Part shown: positions 36,365 to 48,766 of the stretch, piece after piece | How positions within the stretch are numbered: position 1 is the stretch's first letter | Layout: each line of letters begins with the position of its first letter | Origin: Corbicula japonica | Lineage: Eukaryota; Mollusca; Bivalvia; Venerida; Cyrenidae | NCBI GenBank assembly: GCA_038501625.1 | Contig: JAZAYU010000003.1 | Location: 2,235,001 to 2,299,000, forward strand | DNA: 64,000 bases | Direction of reading: 5' to 3' | Program-made: the position numbers and the translations under genes | Notes under the pieces: model-generated | Told to the model about the DNA's origin: nothing | The model's input: the letters and a program-made list of their open reading frames with translations, nothing else | The model's database searches: none

Positions 36365-37045
36365 AAAATGAAATATGCATATCAGGAATGGCCACATCCA
36401 GCATACACAGCCTCCCCACACAGCCAAAAAGTAGAGAGGAAAAGAGAGCATGGTATTACAAAAATCAGTTTCAAAATGGACGCCACAAACAAATAACGGA
36501 AGTGAGAACCGGAGGGGTTACCGCCTTGGAACGGTCAGTGGCAAAACAAATTGCCACTGGGGGTTTAAACCAGGTTCTAGGGTGCACCAACCTCACACTT
36601 GCCCCAACAGGTTCTCGTATCACAAAACAAATACAAATTGTCTTGGTGAAATAACTACAGCCCACCCATCAGCTCAACAATGTTGCATGCAAAAGCATAC
36701 AAACATATAAACATAAGAATTTAATAGCATTGCAAAGCCAAAGGGCGGGTACTCAATGATCTTACAGAGACCAGAGCACCTGGAGTAAAATCAGCAAGAA
36801 CACGATGACAGGGATAAAAGAAACAAATCGAGCTTCTATGTTCTTTTTAGAAAAGATTTCCCCATAAACTTTCATAAACTCTTAAACCCCTGCCACCGTC
36901 GTGCAACCAAAGAGGTAAGCATAATGATCAACTGTAGATGGGTTAATCACCAGGCCTGCAGAGCGCTGTAAAACATCATGTTGGTAACCTTTCTTTTTAA
37001 ATTTACAGATGGTTTTTACGAATAACCGGGAGAAATTAACATCGC
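36365..37045 (+). repeat. Rep-A copy 8, near full length
   Basis: Runs from ATGAAATATGCATATCAGGA to GAATAACCGGGAGAAATTAA, covering all blocks. Its GA-rich region is short (AGAGAGGAAAAGAGAGCATG), showing the ancestral state of the GA tract expanded in copy 4. Confidence 0.8.
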
Positions 37046-37931
37046 CTCTTATCTTTATCATAAAAACGCATTGCCAATCATTGCAAGCCAAAACATGCAA
37101 AGTAATATAGTTCCCTTATGCTGTATTTACTATGGACGCTCAAAAAAAGATGAAAAATGCCGCATTTATACACACACCAAACGAAGTACCGTTCGGATCA
37201 GAACTTTCGAATTGGCTGAACCCGATATAGATATCGGATAAACACTTCTCTACAGTATTCAGATCATCTGTCATAAAAATGTCGGAGGAAATTATTTAAG
37301 TTTATGTTGATGACAATTAGCTTGATTTATGTATTGCTTTTACAGAATTATTGAACCCTTACTTACTTAAGAGTTCCGTTACAAATGTTTTTCTATTTGT
37401 TTAGTGTGGGATTGGTAAATAGAGCATAAGTTTGACTTAACTTACCCTGTATTTTTTTTAATTTTAAAACATACCAACAGTTATGCATTTTTGCGCTAAT
37501 CTGGCAGGCAAAAGTATTTTCCTTAGAATTCATTTTCGAAATTTTAGCCAGTTCTCGCCATCTGCAATGTTTGCTCCACCCCTTAATTAAGCTTCAATAT
37601 GTACGATGCATTCAACAAAAGATGGAAAATAACATACATTATCCCATGTACACAGATTTAAAGAAAACACACACACACTCTTACTCACAAATGCGCGCGC
37701 ATGCATACACGTAGGCACACGCACAAAACAAGCACTTCCAAAGGTTTTACATTGGACTTATTTTTTTTATTTCTTTTCTATATATCCCAACTAACGCTGT
37801 AAAATAATGTGAAAGTGTATCCATATGTCATCCAGGAGATAATCTGAAATAAAATAAATGGAATAGTTTAAAAACTAAAACAACACGAATTCCATCTAAT
37901 ATTGGATATCACGTTTAGATATTAAAACCGT

Positions 37932-37937
37932 TTTATT
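37932..37937 (-). terminator. Possible polyadenylation signal of locus 2
   Basis: AATAAA on the minus strand, about 150 bases downstream of the predicted stop. The hexamer is common in AT-rich DNA, so support is positional only. Confidence 0.35.
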
Positions 37938-38088
37938 CATTTTGAGACAAGCAACTTCGACAGTTAGGCAGTAGTTTTTCTGCTCATGCAATTTTAAAAA
38001 ATAATATTGTATACCATCAGTGTTGATTTTCAAATCTATGAAAACATCTTTTAAATCATAAATGCTATCAAATGACTTTTACCTATCA

Positions 38089-38192
38089 TTATTTCTGGTT
38101 CGTGTCATTATCTGGTTTGTTTGGAAAATCCGTTCCTGGCTGTATGGCTTCTATAGAATCCGACGCTGACATATCATTGGAGCCAAGTTCCT
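38089..38192 (-). CDS. Locus 2 exon 4: terminal coding exon
   Basis: After a T-rich tract and AAAG acceptor, the frame from exon 3 (phase 1) reads EELGSNDMSASD through DNDTNQK and stops at TAA (38091-38089). The alternative AG two bases downstream would reach a stop within a few codons. A GTAAAAG follows at 38082, so an additional 3' UTR intron is possible. Confidence 0.7.
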
Positions 38193-41100
38193 CTTTAAAA
38201 AAAGTATATATGTAATTGTTGATTAAACGAAAAGCGAAAAGTGACTGTCATATTTACCAAAGATGCATTTTCTCACACTTCCATTTAAATTACTATTGTA
38301 CATTTGAAAAACATATATATAAACATGAGTAGATCTATATGATTAATCGTTTGAATACTGCAAGATGTTTGAGGACAGAACAAAACGAATATTGAATAAA
38401 ATGCTGGCTTATTATTGGGCAGTAATGAAAATGAAAATTACCACAAAAGCCCTCTAGCGCATCTAAGCGTACTTACTTATAAACACAATTAAAATAACAT
38501 TAGAACGATGGTTTGCAAACAAGGTACGATCGCAAATAAAAAAATTTCATATAACTAAAAAGACAAGTTTTTTTACAGAGGATCTGAGAATAAATCCTCT
38601 CCAATCCAGAAATCTCCAAAACGACAGGACGGATACCCTAAGGTTGGCATTAAATAATATTCAATGACTTTAATATTGTTTAACACAATTTTAATAGCGG
38701 GTATTCAACTTTAAATTTGATTGGAAATGAATTTTAAAGTTCCAACAAAAGCTATTTATCGAATCGAATTTTTTTTATTAATAATTTTAAGTAAAATATA
38801 CTACCTTCATGATCTTCTGTTCTTTCAGATGTGTCCTGTGCTGACTCCCCATATCCGCCATTCGTCTCTGAGTTGCTTAAAGGTGTCACATTTTCTGGAT
38901 CAGGCGGTTTTAGTTCTGCAGAAGTGTATAATTGCGTTGATAACGTTTCGGAGACTGACCCTTGTGTTGTGGAACTTCCCTTCTCAGAACCAGAGCTTTT
39001 GAGAGAAACATCTGATTCTCGATTTCCCCTTTGTTGCTTTTGGTATTTGTTTTGCTGTTGTTGGCTTTCAGCTTCTGGGACTGTGTCACCAATTTCAGTC
39101 TTACTTGTTTGCAACGACAACATCTGGGTAGCTGTTGTTGGACTGTGGTTTGGTTTAGGCTTAGGTAGGTTTCTATTATGTTCAGGATTATTAGAGGACG
39201 GACACGTCGGTTTCCCTGCTTCTCGAATGTTCTGGTGCTGCTGGTTTAGGCGCTGGATTTTGTTTCGCACATCAGTTGAAAGCGATACAGCTAGATTATC
39301 CGAAGTTCCCAATTCAGTACGATTCCTGTGGTTGATAGATATTGCTTGCATTTCATCCCTAATATCGCCAACTCTCGGAGAAGTATACGTATTCACGTGT
39401 AATGCTGAAGCTGCAAGGTCACTGCTTTCGGATTGTTGTTGCATATCAATCGCAGCGTTGGATACAGGTGCAGAGTGAGTATTACTTGTGTATGAGGAAG
39501 ATGTTGCACCAGCCCTTGATTCAGCTGTGCAGTTATCTCTACGGTCATCAGACGCTAATGATGAAGATGTCGGTGGTGAATATTCAGTAGGCAAAGTAGA
39601 CATGGCTACATTATGTGTTGCCTCTTGATGAATGTACTGACTCTGTTGTCTTTGGTGAATTGTAAAATACTCATTCATACCATCTTGGTCCTGATTCGGA
39701 AATTTAGTATCCATCTGTAGATCAATAATTTCAACACTTCTGATTTGCGTAAGGAGTGGTAAACTATTTCCTTCGATTTCATGCGAATCTGTAATAATCA
39801 AATATCGTAATAGAATCATTTTTTTCAATGACAGAAGTTGTATAACCATCAACAATAGTGATCATAATGATCATATATTAGCTTGTTAACAAGATCATTT
39901 TTGCACGTTCAATGTGTACCTTTTGATCATTGTTATGTTAAAGGAATAGACTTTTGCTCATTACTCATTTGTTTATTTAATATTACAGCGTGCACAAACA
40001 TGGTAATTAATAAAGCTCATAAGAGGTGCGGATTTGTAAAATGGGTTATAAATATTATTAAATTTTGTTTAAACGGAGAAAACGGAGTATTCAAGTGAAG
40101 GGTGTAAAAAAGCAAGACATATAGTGTGAAACTTTCATTAAAGGAAATAAGCTCGGCTGAAAAATAGATAATTTGAACAAAAGTAAGGATGGAACATTGG
40201 CTAGTCGAAGACTATACGGTTAATAAACATTGTGAAAATCATACCGTTTTCATCAGTTGTTCCGTCTTGTTGCTGAAAGAGAAATTTATTATTATTATTA
40301 ATATTATTATTATTATTATTACCGGTATCCTTTATTGATACTTCAAAGTGAACACAGACATGCAATGATGAAAGGTTTTAAAAGTATTTTAATATTTGTT
40401 AAATTTAAAGACACATGAGAAGGGGGGTATAGAAATTATACGACTGTCCGCCCCTTTCCTTGTTTTTCGATCAATAACGAGAAAGAACGGTTTGCTAGCG
40501 TAGATTAACACGTACATTGCTTTTGGCTTATATGTTGATGTCATACGTCTGTTTTATTTAAGATTTTCGTATCGCCTAGATGTTATATAACACATTATTA
40601 CTAGAAAAATGGTCTATTAGAGGAATGCTTAACATACCTGAACTCCTCCGCCGATATCATCTCTCAACACTACGCCCTCTATTTGACACTGATTCTCTCT
40701 TCGAATTCCATAAAGAAGTATTTCCGGGGCTTGGCTGCCATAAGTGTCTTGAATAGAGTTACCAACTGGACCCACAAAATGACGGCAACTACAGCCCAGC
40801 CGGTGTGCTGACTGCAATTCCTGGTCTGCAATTCCTGCAGAAGTGTATTCTCCTCCACATTCCGAGCATTTAATTTTCCCATCTGTATCGCAGAAAAAAC
40901 CGTGTGATGCAAGTTTAAGAGTGCCTTCAATATTATTTGCAGTCGTGCTGAATGTTGCAAGCCTAAATCCATGGTCGCGCAGACATGATTCTCTGTACAT
41001 TGTATCGTTAAGAATGTTTCTAATTTCATGCAAACTTGGTTTAAAATAAGGTAATGCCAAAATAACTATCACCCGATCGGACCTCCGATCCGAACACAAT

Positions 41101-42443
41101 GTCAATTTGCAAAGGGAAGAAAAAGGCTGCTTGCGATATACTTCTTTATCTATTACTTTAATTTTTATTGTTTTGTTTTTCACAGCCCTCCGAGCGCCAC
41201 ACAAGTATTTCTTTTGTTTCATGCAATCTTTCTGACAAAAGAACAAGCAGCAAATAATAAATATGATTTCACCAATGTAACATCTAAAGAAATCAGCTTC
41301 TTCTTTATTTAATGATGGCAGATGGCGTTTATTTCTTGCAGGATTCCACCTCAGGTCAGTACCCGTATAGCAATATCCATTATCCTTCGGGAGAGATCGT
41401 TTACTAAACTGTTTCGATTTCAAATCAATAAATTTGCCATCGTCATGAGATTTTTCGATTTCACCAAAGGTTGGATTCCGCGTTGGTAGTGGCTCTGGAA
41501 CTACTTCATGGGATACACTTTTCTCTGAACTGTGGCTGCTTTGAACATTCAATTCAGGCGTCACAGCACAACTGTTACACTTTCCATTACCTTCATACGT
41601 TTGCTCTTCTGGCCTGTCTATCGTCAATGGATCGTGATGCTCATGGGACTCATCGCAACCGCCGGGTGACCGAGATGTGGAATCGCGCGATAAAAGTGAA
41701 TTGCTATGATCTGTTTTTATTTCTGATGGATGAATACTTTCTTGTACTGATGTTTCACTTTCATCTTTCGATTGACCTTGAGGACTACAATTTTCTGTAT
41801 TGTACTGTACCTTGTCATCATTGGATATTTTGCTTTCTTCTAATGATGTGTGTATGCGATCGTCGGATTTTTCTCTTTTTACGCACTGAGACTTAAACTT
41901 GCGATGATACCGATTCATTACCAAACCAGTGTTATATTTTACGCCGCTCGGAACCAGGATTGGTTTTACTTTCTGATCGGAACAATCTTTTGACTCTTCC
42001 GTCAATGATTCATCAGCAGGTAAGCCTTTGGATGACGAGGGTCTCTCCGGCTGCGAATCACAGCGTCTTTTCGAGTTTTCGCAAGCATTGTCATCTGGGA
42101 CGACAATTAATGTAGGTGACTTTTTAAAGTCTTTTGTGTTTCCTATTTTTATACCGTCTACCGATTTAAGGTTAACTAGGACATTCTTGACATGATCATG
42201 TTTGGCTGATTCAGAAGTATCAGCAACTATCGCATTTATACCTCGAACATTTTTTATTTCATTTTTTTCACCATGCACGTTCGGATTTTTGCTAAATTCA
42301 ATTTGTTCATGCACCATTTCTCTTCCAGTATTTACACTTAATTCGGTTGCTGTATAGTTTTCGTTCTCAAGTTTCCTTTTATTTACATATTGTGTTTCCC
42401 CACTCTTTTCTAATTTCTTTTGTTGATAATCTGTTGTTTCCAT
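38089..42443 (-). CDS. Locus 2: four-exon gene for a 973-residue protein with a divergent BIR motif
   Basis: Exons run downwards: 42443-40638, 40272-40245, 39788-38805 and 38192-38089 (TAA stop). Each intron has GT and AG ends (for example CAG|GTATGT at 40638/40637 and TTTCAG before 40272). The phases are 0, 1 and 1, and the total of 2922 nt is a multiple of three. The start ATG follows a possible acceptor (TTAATTTAG), so a 5' UTR exon may lie upstream. Residues 1-380 are polar and probably disordered. Residues about 388-404 are hydrophobic, followed by a Lys-rich stretch. A BIR-like motif spans about 494-556: RLATF, GFFCD, then Cys526, Cys529, His547 and Cys551 or Cys553. The usual BIR spacing is CX2CX16HX6-8C; here it is CX2CX17H with a shortened last gap, so zinc binding is plausible but not certain. 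The tail is Ser/Thr/Gln-rich. I see no RING, CARD or second BIR. A role in apoptosis or immunity is only an inference from the BIR family. Confidence 0.82.
38805..39788 (-). CDS. Locus 2 exon 3: Ser/Thr/Gln-rich disordered tail
   Basis: The exon has 984 nt, with an acceptor TTGATTATTACAG and a donor GAAG|GTAGTA, phase 1 at both ends. The encoded segment is dominated by Ser, Thr, Gln, Asn and Pro, with a Gln run (QQQQ) and no recognisable domain. It is presumably an intrinsically disordered tail. Its phase-1/phase-1 frame matches the comparable large exon of locus 1 (7110-5858), which points to shared ancestry of the gene architecture. Confidence 0.8.
40245..40272 (-). CDS. Locus 2 exon 2: 28-nt microexon
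   Basis: The exon is CAACAAGACG through AAAACG, bounded by TCTCTTTCAG on its upstream side and GTATGA on its downstream side. It enters at phase 0 and leaves at phase 1, joining exons 1 and 3 in one open frame (QQDGTTDEN, then D from the split codon). Without it exons 1 and 3 would not share a frame, so the intron-phase arithmetic is the main support. Confidence 0.75.
40288..40322 (+). repeat. (ATT)n microsatellite
   Basis: A run of ATT units with one AAT interruption, in the intron between locus 2 exons 1 and 2, just upstream of the acceptor of the microexon. Confidence 0.85.
40638..42443 (-). CDS. Locus 2 exon 1: disordered N-terminus, hydrophobic segment and BIR-like motif
   Basis: This exon holds 602 codons and ends at phase 0 in GGAGTTCAG|GTATGT. 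Open reading continues only two codons past the donor before a stop, which supports the splice. Two-thirds of the exon is rich in Ser, Glu, Lys and Asp without recognisable domains. The hydrophobic stretch around residues 388-404 (Cys-, Ile- and Phe-rich) is followed by a Lys/Arg-rich stretch. It is a little short for a membrane helix, so it could be an anchor or a buried helix. The BIR-like motif lies near the exon end. Confidence 0.85.
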
Positions 42444-43499
42444 ATTTTTTCTAAATTAAAGAAGATTCTTAAGCCAATTGTGTTGTAAAGTTATCTTTGT
42501 ATATTTTCTATTGTTCAAAGTAATACGTAAAGTCAATGAGTTATCTTTTACTGGTTTCTCTGTTTTGCGAATAAGCTGTTCACCTATCTTTTTGGATTCG
42601 GCAGAGTAAACTTTATCAGACTGGTGCTCTCAGCTCACACCTGAAAATGCAATTACAGTTTTCTTTTCAACGAATTCCTTTTAGAAATGTTAAACTTAAA
42701 AGGAACAAAAAGTTGAAAATTTGTGAAAAGCATTATGTAGCTATTCATTAAAATTAGTTTCACTAGAAATTTATTATCTAATGAAGTTTTTTTACGAATT
42801 TCTAATATTGTTGCTCATATTTGGACTTACGGCGAATAACAGGCAAATGTAAAATAAAAACAAAAACACATAGTTCGATTTGTTTAAAGTTCTTCATAAA
42901 AGATGTATAGCAACTGATATAGTAGGTATTCATGTAGGGACATGCAGTTCATGAACAATCATTGATTTAATATTATTTTTTATTTATTTATAAAGTTATA
43001 TTTTTAATAATGTACATCAACTGACAAAGTAGATATTAATGTAGACACACGTAGTTCATAAACAATAATTAATCAAAAAATTATTTTTATTTATTTAATA
43101 TTGATTTGTCTGTATCTATATAATATTAACACATTTAATGCAATCGAATAAAGTTCATAAAACTATTGAATAAAACAATGCAATTTTATTTTTTCTACCA
43201 TTAAATATTTGTAAAAATATATTTGAACTGAATTGATGTACATATCAAAACTAATGTTTGTAACTTCTTCATAACACCTAATCTACATTCCTCAATAGAC
43301 AAATCACAACCTCATTCAATATTTTATAAAATAGATGTTTAATTATAATAAAACTAGTCTATCAAATTAATTAAACAGAAAAGGGGTAAGTTTGTTTCAA
43401 GCTAATCTGGTAAGTCAAATATTGCTTACCCTCGTATGTCATTCAAATGAAAAATAAGTTGATGGTACACCTGTATGATGATTTCTCTATAGATACACC
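42444..43499. other. Sequence upstream of locus 2
   Basis: Probable 5' UTR or promoter region of locus 2, AT-rich. No TATA-type arrangement can be singled out in this composition. Confidence 0.3.
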
Positions 43500-43670
43500 T
43501 TAATTGTGTAAATGAACAATGTAGATCCAGATCAGCTGGCACATCAATGCCATCTGATCAAGATCTACACTGTCAGCTGAACAAAAAGCAGTGCAAGCCC
43601 TGATCAGACGGCACAGAGTTTCTGGCAAATTTGGATCTAAACTGGTTGCGGATATGTTTGATTATAAAAT
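43500..43670. repeat. Diverged GATCAG-type repeat
   Basis: Contains ATCCAGATCAGCTGGCACAT, CCATCTGATCAAGATCTACA and CCTGATCAGACGGCACAGAG. Related wording recurs at 46135-46260 and 46785-46850. It resembles, from memory, an abundant bivalve repeat built on GATCAG motifs with inverted halves. Confidence 0.5.
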
Positions 43671-44639
43671 TGTTATTGTTGATATAGGTTAATAAATATT
43701 TAATAAAGGGAATTTTATTATTGCCTTGGGGCATTTTGTTTAATTTCCAGCATAACAACTATGGGTCCCATATGGGCTATATCAGGGCAAGACATTTATT
43801 TTTTAAAAATAAGATAAAGCCCTTGATATAAAGTGTTGTTTTTATTATGATTCTTTATTGCAAGGATTCATTAAAATATAGTTTTTTTACACTGATGAAA
43901 AATAGTTTTTAATTAGAACAAGTAATTTTTAGTAAATACATCTTCGGAGTCTGTTATGAGACAAAAAGATTAACCTATCTAATATAAATTACAAGTTGCA
44001 AAAGTCTCCCAAAAGAATATTCAATTATAGCACTTTTTTAGAATTACACTCATTAATTTCTCTATTTTTATTGAAATGGACTTGTGTCCGAAAATTTGAA
44101 ATTTAAGAATGTAAAATTTAAATTGTGTAATATGAAAATCCTAACAACCATTAACATGACACTCATGAAATAATTACCAGTCTTATCTTGTTTACTGTAT
44201 GTCAGTACAAGAGCACAATATTAGTAATAAACAAGCACAGTAGTGCTAATTTGCCACTGCAGATAATTTAATCTGCCACTGCAAATAATTCAATCTGCTT
44301 GAAATTCTTATATTGCAATAATTATGAACACCAATTAAAATATAATAGTATAACACATTATAACAGACAATTAAAATAAAAAAGTTTACCCTACTCAGCA
44401 AAGAGTACTTACCACTTTGAAATATGCAAAATTTAAACAAATGTAATATATAAAATGTATTTTTTTTACTGATTTGTACTAAATATACACCTTTAAGAAA
44501 TGTACTTTTGCCAAAGATATCTTGGCCAGACTTGCGGAAATTCGAAAACTTGATGTCGTCAAAAAATATAAAAACTTTAATTAGTATAAGTAAATATTTA
44601 AAGAAAGCATATGAAACACGAGATGGGTAATATATTTTA

Positions 44640-44900
44640 CATCGTAACTATCCCTAAACTGTATGTCTTTTTTCCAATTTTTGTATGGTGTTATATAAAT
44701 TGAGTTAGTGATTATAACTTCAATCTGTTTTGTGTATGGCTATTTCTAGTCACTGATATTGTACCTCATTTGTATTTGATTGTATTTTCTTGTCACTCTG
44801 AATGCGTAAATTATGTTTTAAAAATTGCTGTTCATTGTTAGCCAAAGGCATTTGGTTGCCGATTTTGCTAATAAATGTTTGTTGTTGTTGTTGTTGTTTA
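44640..44900 (+). mobile_element. Probable LINE 3' UTR fragment with GTT tail
   Basis: A T-rich stretch ends in GCTAATAAATGTTTGTTG and further GTT units (about 44880-44898). A polyadenylation-like hexamer followed by a short tandem repeat is a usual retroposon 3' end. No coding part is visible. Confidence 0.35.
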
Positions 44901-45429
44901 AATAATAAACATTTTTTTCAATCTTGCCAGCTGTGCAATTTAAATATTACATATTGTCCATGATTTTCAGAGTTCTCATGCAAATGATTTTTCTTTTAGT
45001 CTGTACTCGGTAATTAGAACATGAATCCGACTTAACCAAGCTTGCAAATAATATGAACTAAGGCACTGCCTCTCTCGGAATCGACGAATCAAAAGTGATG
45101 TATATCGTATGTTTAACAGTAAAACAAAGAAACAAATCACCATTTGTTGTTTTACTTTTTAACCAAAACTGTTCAAGGTTGTCAGATGCATCACTACATC
45201 TTAGTGAGCTGAATGATTCTGTAAAGTTTGGAAGAATCCTTTGAGATGTTGAATACACCAGTTTGCCTGTAAACTCTATGTTAAACGGCACCAAAATGTG
45301 ATCAAAATGCAAGGCTGACCGATGGTATAAGAAATGTAGACTCATAAAAATCTGGTTCACAAGGTAGATTGTAAAACATCATTCCACAACACCTAAAATA
45401 CCTAGTTGGAATATGGTGACACCAATGAC

Positions 45430-45475
45430 AGAGCAAGTAGCGAAGCTTGTCATATTCTTTGAATATTCAAGCTTG
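45430..45475. repeat. Hairpin resembling the end of the 31.4-34.5 kb element
   Basis: GAAGCTTGTCATATTCTTTG followed by AATATTCAAGCTTG folds like AGCTCGACATATTCTTCGAA followed by TAGTCGAGCT at 34481-34506. It may be a solo element end. Confidence 0.45.
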
Positions 45476-46134
45476 AAATCAACAAACATACTTTTGGGTC
45501 TGAGGACTTAAGATAATACTATTAGTGACAGTAGAGTAATTTATTATCCGAATAGAATGAAACATTCAAATTAGTCCATGAAAAGCAAATGCTGAAGGAG
45601 TCTATTACTATTTTATATGGTTCCATTTCACAGCAAATTATATTCATAACAAAATTATACTGATGGTGTTGTTCATTTACTGTTCTTCAATGAGGTCTAC
45701 ATTAAAACGTTTTTGTATTATTTGATATCACAATCACACAGTATAATGTCAAGTGACATAAACTTCCAAAGCAGCACCTTCTATTGCAGGAATTAGTAGT
45801 GGAAGTATATGTAAACTGTATGCTCCCTCTACTGTCTAGAACAGTTAACCTGGTCCCCCCACAGCATTTCATGTGAAGCTGTTTTCCTGAAATATTAAAT
45901 TCAACAGCAAATTAATTTATCTTCAAAAATAATTTTATATCTTATTGCTTTTATAAATTTATTTGTCAACAGTTAAAATTGATTTAAAATATTTAGACAC
46001 AAAAATAAATTTTGTCAAATACATTGATTTTGTATGCTCTGATAATTACTTTAGGTATCCTGACTCCTGACTTACTCTATGGAGACTCTTTAAATCACAT
46101 GGACAACAGTATAGTTCCACGTCAGCCGAACATT

Positions 46135-46260
46135 TTTTGATCTGGATCTAAACTTGTTGCTTCTTGGTCAGAAATAACCTCATGAATCTAAACTTAAACA
46201 GTCTAGATCCTGATCAGACTGCACAGATGAGCCTGCTGAACTGGATATACATTGGTCACT
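46135..46260. repeat. Diverged GATCAG-type repeat, second copy
   Basis: ATCTGGATCTAAACTTGTTG and GATCCTGATCAGACTGCACA share the motif order of 43500-43670. A shorter piece at 46785-46850 has GATCTGAATCTACATC. Confidence 0.45.
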
Positions 46261-47849
46261 AATGTAATAAAGGGTGTATTCATGAAAATGTAAAAAAAAC
46301 TAACATAGTAACTTATATTCATGCACCGGTAGATTCAGTGTGATGTCTATTATACATTCATGCAGCTTTAATAAATGAAAATAAAGAAAATTTATGCAAA
46401 CCTTGTATCTGGTTACTATGGTAATGTTAATATTCTGTGCCATAGCTGTCTACCAATTCTGCATAAGTATCTATAGGCTTCATAGGGTTGGTGATACACA
46501 TTTCTGAAAATAAATGTTTTATTTTAAATCTTCTCTGATAACTAGTAAGTCAGTTATGCAGTACCTTTTGTGGCTTATGAAGATGTACATAAATTGCTGT
46601 TGCAGTTAACAGTGAACAATTCATACTGTTGCCATAATTTATTTATTACATGTAGGGTCTTTTTATTAAAATCACATAAAAGAAAGATAGTAATGATGAA
46701 AAATTTCATGCCATCTTTAATTCCTACACAAGATTAGCATAAAACCAGAGTGTTATCACATTTGAAAACCACAAAGAGATGTGCCAGCTGATCTGAATCT
46801 ACATCTATGCCATCTGATCTGGATTTACTTGGGCTGACCATTTGTGGTAAAAAGGTGTGTCCATGAAGTAGGTTAAGTTATTAACTTTGAAAACTGAAAC
46901 AGCATTGTTTGCTTTCTAAAAAAGTGAACAAGATTATGAGATTAATCCTCTAAATAAAGGATTAAATAAGTGACAACAGGGACCCATCATGTATGTACAA
47001 CATGGTCCGCAGAGAAACTTTGTGGCATTTGATTCTGTGTCTTCCTAAAATTTGGCATGTTCAGGTGATGTTGTGTGAACAAAACTGAACATGCCAGAGA
47101 TTATGGTACACCATAGCAGGGCTGGACAAATTTAGATTTTTAGTAACTAGTCCAGAACTAGCTGGGTAAACATTTCAGCTAGTCCCACCTTTGCGCAAAT
47201 AAGCAAATTCTGATAAGTCAGTATTAACAGTAAAGAAAGAAACAGGAAATTCAAGAGGAAGCATTACATGGGGGCTTGATAATGTTAAAATAGATCTTAA
47301 AACATGTTATTTTGTAATAAACTTATTACATAGTTATATGATATGCATATGGTGCTAAAAGAGAATGGCGCATATCAAATTAACGTTTTGATAAATTGTT
47401 TCAGTCAGACAGATTTTCACATCTTGTCTGACCTCTTGTCTGACAGTTTTTTACAACTTTCGGGAAGTCTGTAGCGACCATTACACTCAAACATCTGGAC
47501 CAAGGCATGTATACAAAAGCTCGACACAAACTATTGGACTATGAAAACTAAATAAAATAAATAAATTTTCAAATTTTTACCAATTAATTAATGGTCAACA
47601 CGGCTTCACCATGCAACACATTTGAACTTGTAACAGTTACTTGTTTGACAGAGCAGAGGTGTAGAATTCCACTCTACCGCTCGCCATGGCGTGTAAATGA
47701 TATGTTGGGTCATAGACAACCGAAACACTCAACCGGCAGGGAGAGTAAATTTTTCAGCAAAGCACAAGTGTTTTCTTCGAAAGATGAAATATTTTAACTT
47801 TGTTTACAAAATACAATTCGATTTCCGGAATTTCAAAGATTGGGTCAAA

Positions 47850-48355
47850 GAAAGTTTATACACCTCTGTCAGAGCATTTATTCCTAAAACCTGAAATAAT
47901 TAATTAGTGGTAAACACGGCTTCGCCGTGCTTCCTATTTATATCATTCTACACTATGCCTCCTTTTTTATGAAATGTAGCTCTAATAATTTTTATTTGTT
48001 GTAAATGAAAAATTATTAAGATAGCATTTGGTAAACAAAGCTTTACAGAAAGAGTATTTTATTTAAAATGTAAGGGTGAGTGTACTATCTGTAAGGGCGA
48101 GTGCACTTACTCATTCACTCGACCTGCAAGGCGAGTGGTTAAAAGAAAATTTCTACACCTCTGCAGAGCAATTATTCCTAAAATCTGAAATAAATAATAA
48201 GGCATGGTAAACACGGCTTCGCCGTGCTTCCTATTTAATTCATTGTACACTATGACTCATTTTTTTATGAAATGTAGCTCTAAAAAATTTTATTTGTTGT
48301 AAATGAAGCATTATTCAGATAGCATTTGGTAAACAAAGCTTTACCATGCCTCAAA
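47850..48355. repeat. Direct duplication with CACGGCTTCGCCGTG palindrome
   Basis: TAAACACGGCTTCGCCGTGC lies at 47911 and 48208 (offset 297), each followed by TTCCTATTTA, GAAATGTAGCTCTAA and CATTTGGTAAACAAAGC. A weaker version (CACGGCTTCACCATGC) is at 47599. Confidence 0.75.
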
Positions 48356-48411
48356 CAACTTAAATTAGCAGAGTAGCTTTATGCTATATCTGCAAAACTT
48401 GTGTTCGAGTC

Positions 48412-48541
48412 CTGGGCCCAACATCATAAAACTAAGTTTTGAGACGATCAGTCTCAAATCTCAAGCATATGATTGGCTGAAATGGCGACTGGTCAGATTT
48501 GAGACTGATCTCCAGATTTAGTTTTATGATCTTGGGCCCAG
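48412..48541. mobile_element. 130-bp hairpin element, family H1
   Basis: CTGGGCCCAA is inverted as TTGGGCCCAG, and ATCATAAAACTAA as TTAGTTTTATGAT. The internal CAAGCATATGATTGGCTGAA and ATGGCGACTGG are shared, in the opposite orientation, with 57137-57237. Confidence 0.75.
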
Positions 48542-48766
48542 ATCATGAATACACATCTTCAAGCTTTTCAGATTTCATTTGTCATTTGACCAGTTCTGTC
48601 CAGTCTACAATATCCAGAGTTAATTCAACATAATACCTAATCTCTTTCCCACACCAAATTAAAACGAAAGCAATCGACATTACTGTCTTATCTGCAACGT
48701 GAAACTTACTGTTCGTGTGAATGATTGTAGTAAAAAAATAAATAAAAACGTCGTAAATTTCCATTG

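Noticed and set aside
38831..39478. 215-residue plus-strand frame
   Set aside because: It is the antisense shadow of locus 2 exon 3, which has splice sites and phase support.
41471..41896. 141-residue plus-strand frame
   Set aside because: Antisense shadow of locus 2 exon 1.
47117..47135. CAGGGCTGGACAAATTT as a hAT-type element end
   Set aside because: No inverted partner within reach.
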